From: an uncultured Gammaproteobacteria bacterium | Lineage (GTDB): Bacteria > Pseudomonadota > Gammaproteobacteria > SZUA-140 | Assembly (NCBI GenBank): GCA_945788675.1 | Contig: CALZMY010000061.1 | Span: forward strand, 1 to 5,369 | Direction of reading: 5' to 3' | Length of the DNA stretch: 5,369 bases | Shown: positions 1-5,369 of the stretch, in pieces | Layout: the number at the start of each line of letters is the position of its first letter | How positions within the stretch are numbered: position 1 is the first letter of the stretch | The notes under the pieces: generated by a model | Seen by the model: only the letters and a program-made list of their open reading frames with translations | The model's database searches: none | What the model was told of the DNA's origin: nothing | Position numbers and translations under genes: made by a program

Positions 1-985
1 ACTCCAGCTTCAACTGCAAAAAAGTGAAACAGCGATCGGTAAAATAAGCCTGTCGCTCACAAAACTCGCCTCACAACTCAAGCAACAAAAGCGTGAACTG
101 CAGGCACGACAGCAAGAAAAAAAGACTCAATCGAGCGAGCTCCAACAACAACAACAGCTGTTAGCGCAACAGATCCGCGCCAGCTACGCGATGGGAAACC
201 AGGGCTACGCAAAGATACTTCTCAACCAGGAAGATCCATCGGCCATCGGCCGCACCCTGATCTATTACGACTACCTGAACCAGTCGAGGACGCGCAGCAT
301 CAAAACCATTGATGAACGTATTGAGGCGCTCTCTCGCCTTGAAAGCGAGATTCTGCATAAACAGCAGCAGATCCAGACGGCACAACAGCAACGAAAAAAG
401 GAGAAGGCCTCGCTCGAGGAGAAGCGACATTCACGTCAGCAGGTTCTCACCAGGATCGAAAAAGATATAAAAAGTCAGGCACAGCGCCTGGTACAACTCG
501 AAGAGGCTCGCAAAACGCTTGAAGCACTCTTAGCATCACTGAGCGAAGCCTTATCCGACATCCCTCCCGACGCGGGTGATATCAAACCGTTCTATCAACT
601 CAAAGGTAAACTCATTTACCCTGCAAATGGACGTATGAAAAATCACTTTGGTAAACGTCGCAAGGGTGGCAACCTCAAATGGCAAGGGGTCGTCATCAAT
701 GCCAGGGCAGGAGCACAAGTGAAAGCGGTCCATCATGGACGCATCGCCTTTTCAGACTGGCTCAGGGGATTTGGTCTGCTGGTGATCATCGATCATGGCG
801 ACGGCTACATGACCCTTTATGGACATAATGAAAGTTTGTTCAAAGATGTTGGAGAATGGGTTGAAACAGGGGAGGCGGTCGCCACCGTTGGAGAGAGTGG
901 CGGACAAAGCGATGTCGGCCTCTATTTCGAAATCCGTAAAAATGGCAAACCACTCAACCCACGACCATGGCTGGCACGTAGATAA
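1..985 (+). CDS. envC: Murein hydrolase activator EnvC, N-terminally truncated by the window edge
   Basis: Periplasmic divisome factor; in E. coli EnvC is recruited by FtsEX through its coiled coil and switches on amidases AmiA and AmiB to split septal peptidoglycan. The frame is open from base 2, so the ATG at 191 is internal; 327 residues are visible against 419 in E. coli, so the signal peptide and first part of the coiled coil are missing. Bases 2-540 encode a Gln/Lys/Glu/Arg-rich coiled coil. About 600-975 is a LytM/M23-like domain ending NPRPWL, as in E. coli EnvC. It is degenerate: active M23 enzymes have HxGxD and HxH zinc and catalytic residues, but here Trp (680-682) and Val (692-694) replace the first His and Asp, and GLYFE (917-931) replaces HLHFE. 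Only the His of YGHN (824-826) remains. This indicates an activator, not a hydrolase. It is the first visible gene of the + strand cluster; gpmI often lies upstream in relatives, but that is not visible here. Confidence 0.95.
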   Translation, partial: LQLQLQKSETAIGKISLSLTKLASQLKQQKRELQARQQEKKTQSSELQQQQQLLAQQIRASYAMGNQGYAKILLNQEDPSAIGRTLIYYDYLNQSRTRSIKTIDERIEALSRLESEILHKQQQIQTAQQQRKKEKASLEEKRHSRQQVLTRIEKDIKSQAQRLVQLEEARKTLEALLASLSEALSDIPPDAGDIKPFYQLKGKLIYPANGRMKNHFGKRRKGGNLKWQGVVINARAGAQVKAVHHGRIAFSDWLRGFGLLVIIDHGDGYMTLYGHNESLFKDVGEWVETGEAVATVGESGGQSDVGLYFEIRKNGKPLNPRPWLARR

Positions 986-1084
986 CAGCGCACTTCGGCC
1001 GGTGAAAACATGGCGAAAATACTGATTTCTGATAAAGTTACCGCTGCTGACGCCGAAATCAAATCAATGGAGTGGAATATATCA
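986..1084. other. envC-ctpA intergenic spacer
   Basis: About 100 bases separate the envC stop from the preferred ctpA start. I see no convincing sigma-70 promoter pair, no hairpin followed by a T-run, and no small gene. A frame in register with ctpA is open from an ATG at 1010, so part of this spacer would be coding if that start is used. Confidence 0.6.
1069..1076 (+). promoter_or_regulatory. Ribosome binding site deciding the ctpA start
   Basis: GGAGTGGA lies 8 bases before the ATG at 1085. It supports that start, which also puts a normal signal peptide at the N-terminus. A competing GGTGA (about 1000-1004) stands before the ATG at 1010, so this site favours 1085 but does not prove it. Confidence 0.55.
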
Positions 1085-2395
1085 ATGCTATCTAAAACAC
1101 GTAATGTCCTACTGTTACTTATGGGACTGGCACTGGGCGTCTCCCTCACTATCGGCCAGAGCGTTTTTGCAGAGCGTGACAATAGCGATGCCAGCGCGCT
1201 GCCGCTCGAAGAGCTGCGCGCCTTCACCGAGGTATTTGCTAACATCAAAAACAATTACGTAGAAGATGCCACCGACAAAGAGCTATTGGAAAACGCGATT
1301 CGCGGCATGCTCTCCGGACTTGACCCCCACTCAGCTTACCTCGATACCGATGCCTACAAAGAACTACAGGTGGGTACCTCTGGCGAGTTTGGCGGTCTCG
1401 GCATTGAGGTCAGCATGGAAGACGGCTTCGTCAAGGTCGTTGCACCGATCGATGACACCCCTGCGGATCGTGCCGGTGTCAAGGCGGGCGACCTGGTGAT
1501 CCGCCTTGATGATACGCCAGTAAAAGGCCTCACGCTGCGTGAGGCCGTCACTATTATGCGAGGCAAGCCCGGTAGCGACATCCTGCTGACCATCGTTCGC
1601 GACGGTGTCGACAAACCCCTTAAAATTACTATTACCCGCGCTGTCATCCAGGTAAAGAGCGTCAAACATAGAAGTCTGGAGCCCGGTTTTGGCTATGTTC
1701 GCATCACCCAGTTTCAATCACACACCGGCGCTAATCTCAAAGAGGCAATCAGCCAGCTGAAGCAAGCGTATGATGGAAACCTGAATGGATTAATCCTGGA
1801 CCTTCGCAACAACCCCGGCGGGGTTTTAAATGCTGCAGTAGAGGTATCAGATGCATTTCTGGAAGAGGGATTGATCGTCTACACCGAAGGGCGCATCGAC
1901 GACTCAGCACTCAAGTTCAAGGCAACACCCAACGACGCACTGAAAGGCGCGCCGCTAGTCGTGCTCATCAACAGCGGCTCAGCCTCCGCCTCCGAGATTG
2001 TGGCAGGGGCACTACAGGACCACAAACGAGCCGTCATTATGGGCAGTAAATCATTTGGTAAAGGCTCAGTGCAGACAATCTTGCCGATGAACAACGGCGC
2101 GGCACTCAAACTGACGACAGCTCGTTACTACACTCCGGCCGGGCGTTCAATTCAGGCAGAAGGCATCGTGCCCGACATCCCACTCGACCGCATTAACCTG
2201 ACGGCCGCCAACGAGCCTGAGTTTGAACCGGTGACCGAAGCGGACCTCACAGGGCACCTGGACAATGGTAAAAATGAGAAAAATAATGATGGAGACCCGA
2301 CTAAAGACAAGGAGGCAAAACAGTCCGTTGACAAAGACTACCAGCTGTTTGAAGCGCTCAATCTTCTAAAAGGGTTACACATCCTTACCCAGTGA
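1085..2395 (+). CDS. ctpA: Carboxy-terminal processing protease, S41 family (CtpA/Prc type)
   Basis: Periplasmic serine protease that cleaves near the C-termini of envelope proteins; in Pseudomonas aeruginosa CtpA degrades peptidoglycan hydrolases. The start at 1085 gives 436 residues. Residues 1-29 form a signal peptide: K4/R6, a Leu-rich core, then VFA before E30. A PDZ domain covers about 98-173 (FGGLGI at 102-107), followed by the S41 core with LDLRNNPGG at 238-246. The motif NSGSASASE (296-304) supplies the nucleophile, by family alignment Ser301, and SFGKGSVQ supplies Lys326 and Gln330. The Ser-Lys distance of 25 matches Bacillus CtpB and E. coli Prc, so the enzyme looks catalytically intact. 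A charged, Asn/Lys/Asp-rich linker (about 390-415) precedes a final DYQLFEALNLLKGL helix typical of the CtpA group. The length fits CtpA, not the much longer Prc. A start at 1010 would add 25 residues before the signal peptide. It sits between envC and yibQ, consistent with cell-wall remodelling; no partner lipoprotein such as LbcA is in the window. Confidence 0.95.
   Translation: MLSKTRNVLLLLMGLALGVSLTIGQSVFAERDNSDASALPLEELRAFTEVFANIKNNYVEDATDKELLENAIRGMLSGLDPHSAYLDTDAYKELQVGTSGEFGGLGIEVSMEDGFVKVVAPIDDTPADRAGVKAGDLVIRLDDTPVKGLTLREAVTIMRGKPGSDILLTIVRDGVDKPLKITITRAVIQVKSVKHRSLEPGFGYVRITQFQSHTGANLKEAISQLKQAYDGNLNGLILDLRNNPGGVLNAAVEVSDAFLEEGLIVYTEGRIDDSALKFKATPNDALKGAPLVVLINSGSASASEIVAGALQDHKRAVIMGSKSFGKGSVQTILPMNNGAALKLTTARYYTPAGRSIQAEGIVPDIPLDRINLTAANEPEFEPVTEADLTGHLDNGKNEKNNDGDPTKDKEAKQSVDKDYQLFEALNLLKGLHILTQ
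1526..1546 (+). repeat. Perfect 9-bp inverted repeat with 3-base loop inside ctpA
   Basis: GGCCTCACG (1526-1534) pairs exactly with CGTGAGGCC (1538-1546) around a CTG loop, in the stretch coding for the end of the PDZ domain (GLTLREA). No T-run follows, so it is not a classical terminator. The encoded residues are common in CtpA PDZ domains, so this may be a by-product of protein constraint. Confidence 0.6.
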
Positions 2396-2421
2396 TGGTG
2401 AGTATGTAGAGATCATCACTG
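2390..2421 (+). repeat. Inverted repeat spanning the ctpA stop and the gap before yibQ
   Basis: Bases 2390-2399 pair with 2412-2421 as a 10-bp stem, nine Watson-Crick pairs plus one G-U, around a 12-base loop. The core arms are AGTGATG and CATCACT. The 5' arm contains the ctpA stop codon (2393-2395), and the 3' arm ends 8 bases before the yibQ ATG. There is no T-run downstream, so a rho-independent terminator is unlikely. It could affect mRNA decay or reinitiation at yibQ, but this is inference. Confidence 0.55.
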
Positions 2422-2429
2422 AATAGCGC

Positions 2430-3323
2430 ATGATTACCCCACGCCTCACACTGATACTACTGCTTTTTATCACCGCCATCACTCCGGGGGTGGCAAGCGA
2501 AGCAAAGTTCGATTTTAATCGCACCACACCGACCAATATCGAGCAACCATTACCGGCGATCAGCATCATCATCGATGACCTAGGTCAACAGCTAGCCGCT
2601 GGAGAACGCGCCGTCGCACTGCCCGGCAATATCACCTATGCATTCCTGCCTCATACCAACCATGCAGCTCAACTCGCCGAGCTGGCTCACCAGCAGGATA
2701 AAGAGGTGATGATACATATGCCGATGCAGGCCATTGGCGAAAAGAACCTGGGCAAAGGCGGCCTGACGCTCGACATGTCACAGCAACATTTTCTCACCAC
2801 ACTAAAAGAAAATCTTAGCGCGATACCGCATATCAGCGGCATTAACAATCACATGGGCAGCCTGCTGACTCAACACCCCGGCCATATGGCCTGGCTAATG
2901 GCAGCACTCAGTGAACGCGATGATCTGTTTTTTGTCGACAGCCGCACCACAGAACATACCATCGCTTACCAGATCGCCGCTGAATACGAAGTCCCGAGAA
3001 TCAATCGTAACGTTTTTCTCGACAACATACGCAATGAAGCAGAGATCAGCAGACAATTTGACCGGCTGATAACACTCGCAAAACGTAACGGCACCGCCGT
3101 GGCCATTGGCCACCCCTACCCTGAGACCATCGCATTTCTTGAGCAGATATTACCCAGACTCGAGCAACATGGTGTTGAGTTAATCAAAACATCGGGACTT
3201 ATCAAACGTAAACAATTAATAGAGATCACCATTCCACAATCAATGTTTGCTGAGCAAGCAATAAACAGCGGAGCAGAGCGGCCACAAACCGATGGCTCAC
3301 CACAAACCTCAATCATTCAATAA
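2430..3323 (+). CDS. yibQ: Divergent polysaccharide deacetylase family protein (YibQ-like)
   Basis: A predicted secreted protein of the divergent polysaccharide deacetylase family (former DUF610), distantly related to NodB-type carbohydrate esterases; its substrate and activity are not established. Of 297 residues, about 1-23 form a signal peptide (MITPRL, then a Leu/Ile-rich core ending GVAS). The fold motifs follow in order: IIIDDLG with the Asp pair at 49-50, MIHMPM at 94-99, NNHMGS at 139-144, FVDSRTT at 168-174, RNVFLD at 193-198 and AIGHPYPET at 225-233. The Asp pair and His residues match expected metal or catalytic positions, so the protein looks intact. After about residue 262 there is a low-complexity hydrophilic tail with no recognisable motif. 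An in-frame TAG at 2424-2426 makes 2430 the earliest start; no good ribosome binding site precedes it, suggesting coupling to ctpA translation. E. coli also keeps yibQ beside envC, which supports a role in the cell envelope. Confidence 0.92.
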   Translation: MITPRLTLILLLFITAITPGVASEAKFDFNRTTPTNIEQPLPAISIIIDDLGQQLAAGERAVALPGNITYAFLPHTNHAAQLAELAHQQDKEVMIHMPMQAIGEKNLGKGGLTLDMSQQHFLTTLKENLSAIPHISGINNHMGSLLTQHPGHMAWLMAALSERDDLFFVDSRTTEHTIAYQIAAEYEVPRINRNVFLDNIRNEAEISRQFDRLITLAKRNGTAVAIGHPYPETIAFLEQILPRLEQHGVELIKTSGLIKRKQLIEITIPQSMFAEQAINSGAERPQTDGSPQTSIIQ

Positions 3324-3337
3324 AAGCTCAAGGCAGC

Positions 3338-3342
3338 GGGGA
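3338..3342 (+). promoter_or_regulatory. Ribosome binding site deciding the yajL start
   Basis: GGGGA lies 6 bases before the ATG at 3349. The frame is also open from 3292, but that start would overlap the yibQ end and add 19 residues with no counterpart in the family, so 3349 is preferred. Confidence 0.75.
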
Positions 3343-3348
3343 ACTGAT

Positions 3349-3897
3349 ATGCCAACAGTACTTGTTCCACTGGCGCAGGGCTGCGAAGAGCTCGAAGCCG
3401 TGACCATCATTGATCTACTCCGCCGGGCTGCGATCACTGTCATCACAGCAGGTCTTGATCAACAACCTGTCATTGCCAGCCGAAGCACTGTACTGATGCC
3501 TGACACCACTCTGGATAAGATCACGCCACAAGTACTCGATATGATTGCGCTACCCGGCGGCCTGCCAGGTGCCGACAATCTAAATAACGACCCACAAATT
3601 CACACCCTGCTGCAACAGATGGCGAACCAGGGAAAACATCTTGCCGCAATCTGCGCTGCACCCAAGGTGCTGCTCTGCGCGGGATTGCTGAATGAAAAAC
3701 GTATCACCTGCTATCCCGGTTCACTGGAACAGCTCGACTGTAGTGAAACCACAGTAACCTCGGATGCCATTGTCGTCGACGGTAACATCATCACCTCTAG
3801 GGGTCCTGGTACCGCGATGGACTTTGCGTTAACCTTGATCGAGACCCTCGTAGGCCAGGAAAGACGCAATGAGGTCGAGGCTGGACTAAAGCGTTAA
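3349..3897 (+). CDS. yajL: DJ-1/PfpI superfamily protein, YajL (ThiJ) type
   Basis: Cytosolic DJ-1-family protein. E. coli YajL protects against oxidative and electrophilic stress and has been reported as a chaperone and as a glyoxalase or protein deglycase; the deglycase claim is disputed. From the start at 3349 it has 182 residues, a little shorter than E. coli YajL. The Rossmann-like fold opens with PTVLVPLAQGCEELEAVT, holding the conserved Glu16 that interacts with the active-site thiol. LPGG is at 68-71. The nucleophile elbow AAICAAP contains Cys102, matching Cys106 of human DJ-1. TSRGPGTAMDF (149-159) and a final LVGQERRNEVEAGL helix are characteristic of the YajL/DJ-1 clade rather than PfpI proteases. 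There is no signal peptide. It follows yibQ by 25 bases and probably shares its transcript, though its function has no clear link to the envelope genes upstream. An older name, thiJ, implied thiamine synthesis, which is not supported. Confidence 0.93.
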   Translation: MPTVLVPLAQGCEELEAVTIIDLLRRAAITVITAGLDQQPVIASRSTVLMPDTTLDKITPQVLDMIALPGGLPGADNLNNDPQIHTLLQQMANQGKHLAAICAAPKVLLCAGLLNEKRITCYPGSLEQLDCSETTVTSDAIVVDGNIITSRGPGTAMDFALTLIETLVGQERRNEVEAGLKR

Positions 3898-3913
3898 GGA
3901 ACTTCTGATCTGA
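3898..3913. other. Convergent yajL/ubiB junction
   Basis: Only 16 bases separate the two facing stop codons. I find no stem-loop with a T-run for either strand here, so each transcript probably ends inside or beyond the opposing gene, or by a Rho-dependent route. Confidence 0.6.
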
Positions 3914-5369
3914 TTAGTCACCCAGGTCGCTATGTGGCCAGGCTAACATCAACACGATAAGCCCTGCCCCTCCAAGCAACCAACTCAATAGCGGCGCATC
4001 CGCCACCATTGATGGTGAATAGCCATCAAGCCCCAGCAGAATGGCGGCACTAATGATCAATGCGCTACCCACAATCGCCGCATAGGTACGTCGATTTGAA
4101 TCAAGCATCGTGCGCTCGATCTTACGCAGCTCCTGCGACTGCCATTCAACCTTCAGCTCGCCATCACGCGCCTGCTGCAACACTTCATGCAGCAACATCG
4201 GCATCTCCGGCAGTTTATCGAGCCACAACGGCGCATTACGCTTCATTGAACTGATAAATGCACGACCTCCGATGTTTTCACTCATCCAGCGCTCAAGGAA
4301 TGGTTTTGCCGTCTGCCATAGATCAAGCTCTGGATAGAGCTGTCGTCCCAGCCCCTCAATATTCAATAATGTTTTTTGCAACAGCACCAACTGCGGCTGC
4401 ACTTCCATATTGAAACGACGCGCGGTCTGAAACAGGCGCAACAACAGTCGACCAAACGAGATATCTTTTAAAGGCCGTTCAAAGATCGGTTCACAGACAC
4501 TGCGAATTGCCGACTCAAACTCATCGACACGTGTCCCCTTCGGCACCCATTCGGACTGCACATGCAGTTCTGCAACACGACGATAGTCGCGATTAAAAAA
4601 GGCAAGGAAATTCTCTGCAAGGTAGTGTTGATCTTCCGGGCTCAGCGTCCCCATTATGCCAAAATCAATCGCGATGTATTGCCCTTCCGGCGAAACAAAA
4701 ATATTACCCGGATGCATATCGGCATGAAAGAAATTGTGTTTAAAGACCTGCGTAAAGAAAATCTCAACACCGGTTTCTGATAGTTTTTGAAGATCGATAT
4801 CCTGTTGGCGCAACGCCTCGATATCACTGATAGGCGTTCCGGAGATGCGCTCCATCACCATCACATTGCGTCGTGTCTGCGGCCAGAAGACCTCTGGCAC
4901 GTAGAGCATATCACTCTTGGCAAAATTGCGTCGCAACTGTGACGCGCTGGCAGCCTCTTTGATTAGATCAAGCTCATCATAGATTGTCTTTTCATATTCT
5001 ACCACCACTTCACGTGGACGCAGACGTTTTCCCTCTGACCAGTAACGCTCTGCCATGTCGGCCATAATATAGAGCAGGCCAAGATCACGCTTAATGGTTT
5101 TTTTGATCCCTGGGCGCACCACTTTAACGATCACCTGTTTACCATCCAGCAGCGTGGCAACATGCACCTGTGCAATCGATGCGGACGCTAACGGCTGTTC
5201 ATCGAATGACAAAAAGACTTTATTCAGCGGCTCTCCATAGGCCTCTTCAATAATACGACGCGCCTCGCTGCCCGGAAACGGACTCACGTTATCCTGTAGC
5301 TTTGCCAGCTCATCAGCAATATCGTCGGGCAGTAGATCTTTACGCGTCGATAAGATTTGACCAAACTTA
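3914..5369 (-). CDS. ubiB: Ubiquinone biosynthesis accessory kinase-like protein UbiB, N-terminus beyond the window
   Basis: An atypical ABC1/ADCK-family kinase-like ATPase needed for ubiquinone biosynthesis; it is membrane-anchored and thought to aid access of lipid intermediates to the Ubi enzymes. The frame is open to the right edge (484 codons visible); the GTG at 5287 is internal, and about 69 residues are missing compared with E. coli UbiB (546). The family-defining KxGQ motif (KFGQ, 5368-5357) is the first thing visible. ASASIAQVH (5188-5162) is the alanine-rich loop that replaces the glycine-rich loop of ordinary kinases. Then come the nucleotide-binding Lys (5125-5123), HADMHPGN (4726-4703) with catalytic Asp and Asn, and IDFG (4669-4658) for metal binding. 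FNMEVQPQLVLLQKTLL is strongly UbiB-like. Two hydrophobic helices (about 4080-4027 and 3992-3935) form the C-terminal membrane anchor. Similarity to E. coli UbiB runs throughout, so this is the orthologue and not a distant AarF paralogue. It converges on yajL and is a separate transcription unit. Confidence 0.96.
   Translation of the reverse strand, partial: KFGQILSTRKDLLPDDIADELAKLQDNVSPFPGSEARRIIEEAYGEPLNKVFLSFDEQPLASASIAQVHVATLLDGKQVIVKVVRPGIKKTIKRDLGLLYIMADMAERYWSEGKRLRPREVVVEYEKTIYDELDLIKEAASASQLRRNFAKSDMLYVPEVFWPQTRRNVMVMERISGTPISDIEALRQQDIDLQKLSETGVEIFFTQVFKHNFFHADMHPGNIFVSPEGQYIAIDFGIMGTLSPEDQHYLAENFLAFFNRDYRRVAELHVQSEWVPKGTRVDEFESAIRSVCEPIFERPLKDISFGRLLLRLFQTARRFNMEVQPQLVLLQKTLLNIEGLGRQLYPELDLWQTAKPFLERWMSENIGGRAFISSMKRNAPLWLDKLPEMPMLLHEVLQQARDGELKVEWQSQELRKIERTMLDSNRRTYAAIVGSALIISAAILLGLDGYSPSMVADAPLLSWLLGGAGLIVLMLAWPHSDLGD

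Noticed and set aside
143..157. Short CAA repeat (four CAA codons plus CAG)
   Set aside because: It encodes a Gln run inside the EnvC coiled coil, where such runs are common; it is too short to suggest phase variation, and its 3-base unit would not shift the frame.
191..985. A 264-residue gene starting at the ATG at 191
   Set aside because: The same frame is open back to base 2 and encodes coiled coil typical of EnvC, so this ATG is internal.
819..1025. A + strand frame overlapping the end of envC
   Set aside because: It overlaps the strongly conserved LytM domain in another frame and has no recognisable motif.
1030..1085. Possible promoter before ctpA (TAAAGT or TATATC as -10)
   Set aside because: Neither has a matching -35 hexamer at 16-18 bases, so no promoter is called.
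922..1254. A - strand frame spanning the envC-ctpA spacer
   Set aside because: Most of it is antisense to envC and ctpA; it is Ser/Arg-rich in the manner of reverse-frame translations and shows no recognisable domain.
4562..4780. A small + strand open frame inside ubiB
   Set aside because: It is antisense to the conserved HADMHPGN/DFG region of UbiB, has no recognisable motif and is explained as a shadow of that gene.
3914..5287. A shorter ubiB starting at the GTG at 5287
   Set aside because: The frame continues to the window edge and encodes the conserved KFGQ...STRKDLLPDDIADELAKLQDNV segment; the GTG is an internal Val codon.

Overview
The window is an ordinary, densely packed chromosomal stretch from a gammaproteobacterium. 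Evidence: a UbiB very like the E. coli protein (ubiquinone synthesis), an EnvC with the degenerate LytM domain typical of the E. coli type, and the envC-ctpA-yibQ gene order found in Pseudomonas-like and other gammaproteobacteria. Base composition and codon use look even throughout. I see no mobile element, tRNA, rRNA or CRISPR. Genus cannot be named from what is here.

Layout. Four genes run on the + strand. The first is envC, cut by the left edge. Next, after about 100 non-coding bases, comes a signal-peptide-bearing S41 protease (ctpA). A YibQ-type divergent polysaccharide deacetylase follows after 34 bases. Last is a DJ-1/YajL-family protein after 25 bases. On the - strand, converging on these with only 16 bases between stop codons, is ubiB, whose first ~70 codons lie beyond the right edge.

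Function. The first three products all point to the periplasm. EnvC activates cell-wall amidases at the division site. CtpA-type proteases trim or destroy envelope proteins; in Pseudomonas aeruginosa CtpA degrades peptidoglycan hydrolases. YibQ proteins are secreted polysaccharide-deacetylase-like proteins of unproven substrate. The set reads as a cell-envelope remodelling operon. YajL is a cytosolic stress-related protein that probably just shares the transcript. UbiB is a membrane-anchored atypical kinase/ATPase needed for ubiquinone biosynthesis and is functionally separate.

I did not find an undescribed system. The points most worth a second look are two inverted repeats: one spanning the ctpA stop codon just before yibQ, and one perfect hairpin inside the ctpA PDZ-coding region. 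Smaller points are the start-site choices for ctpA and yajL and the very short convergent yajL/ubiB junction.
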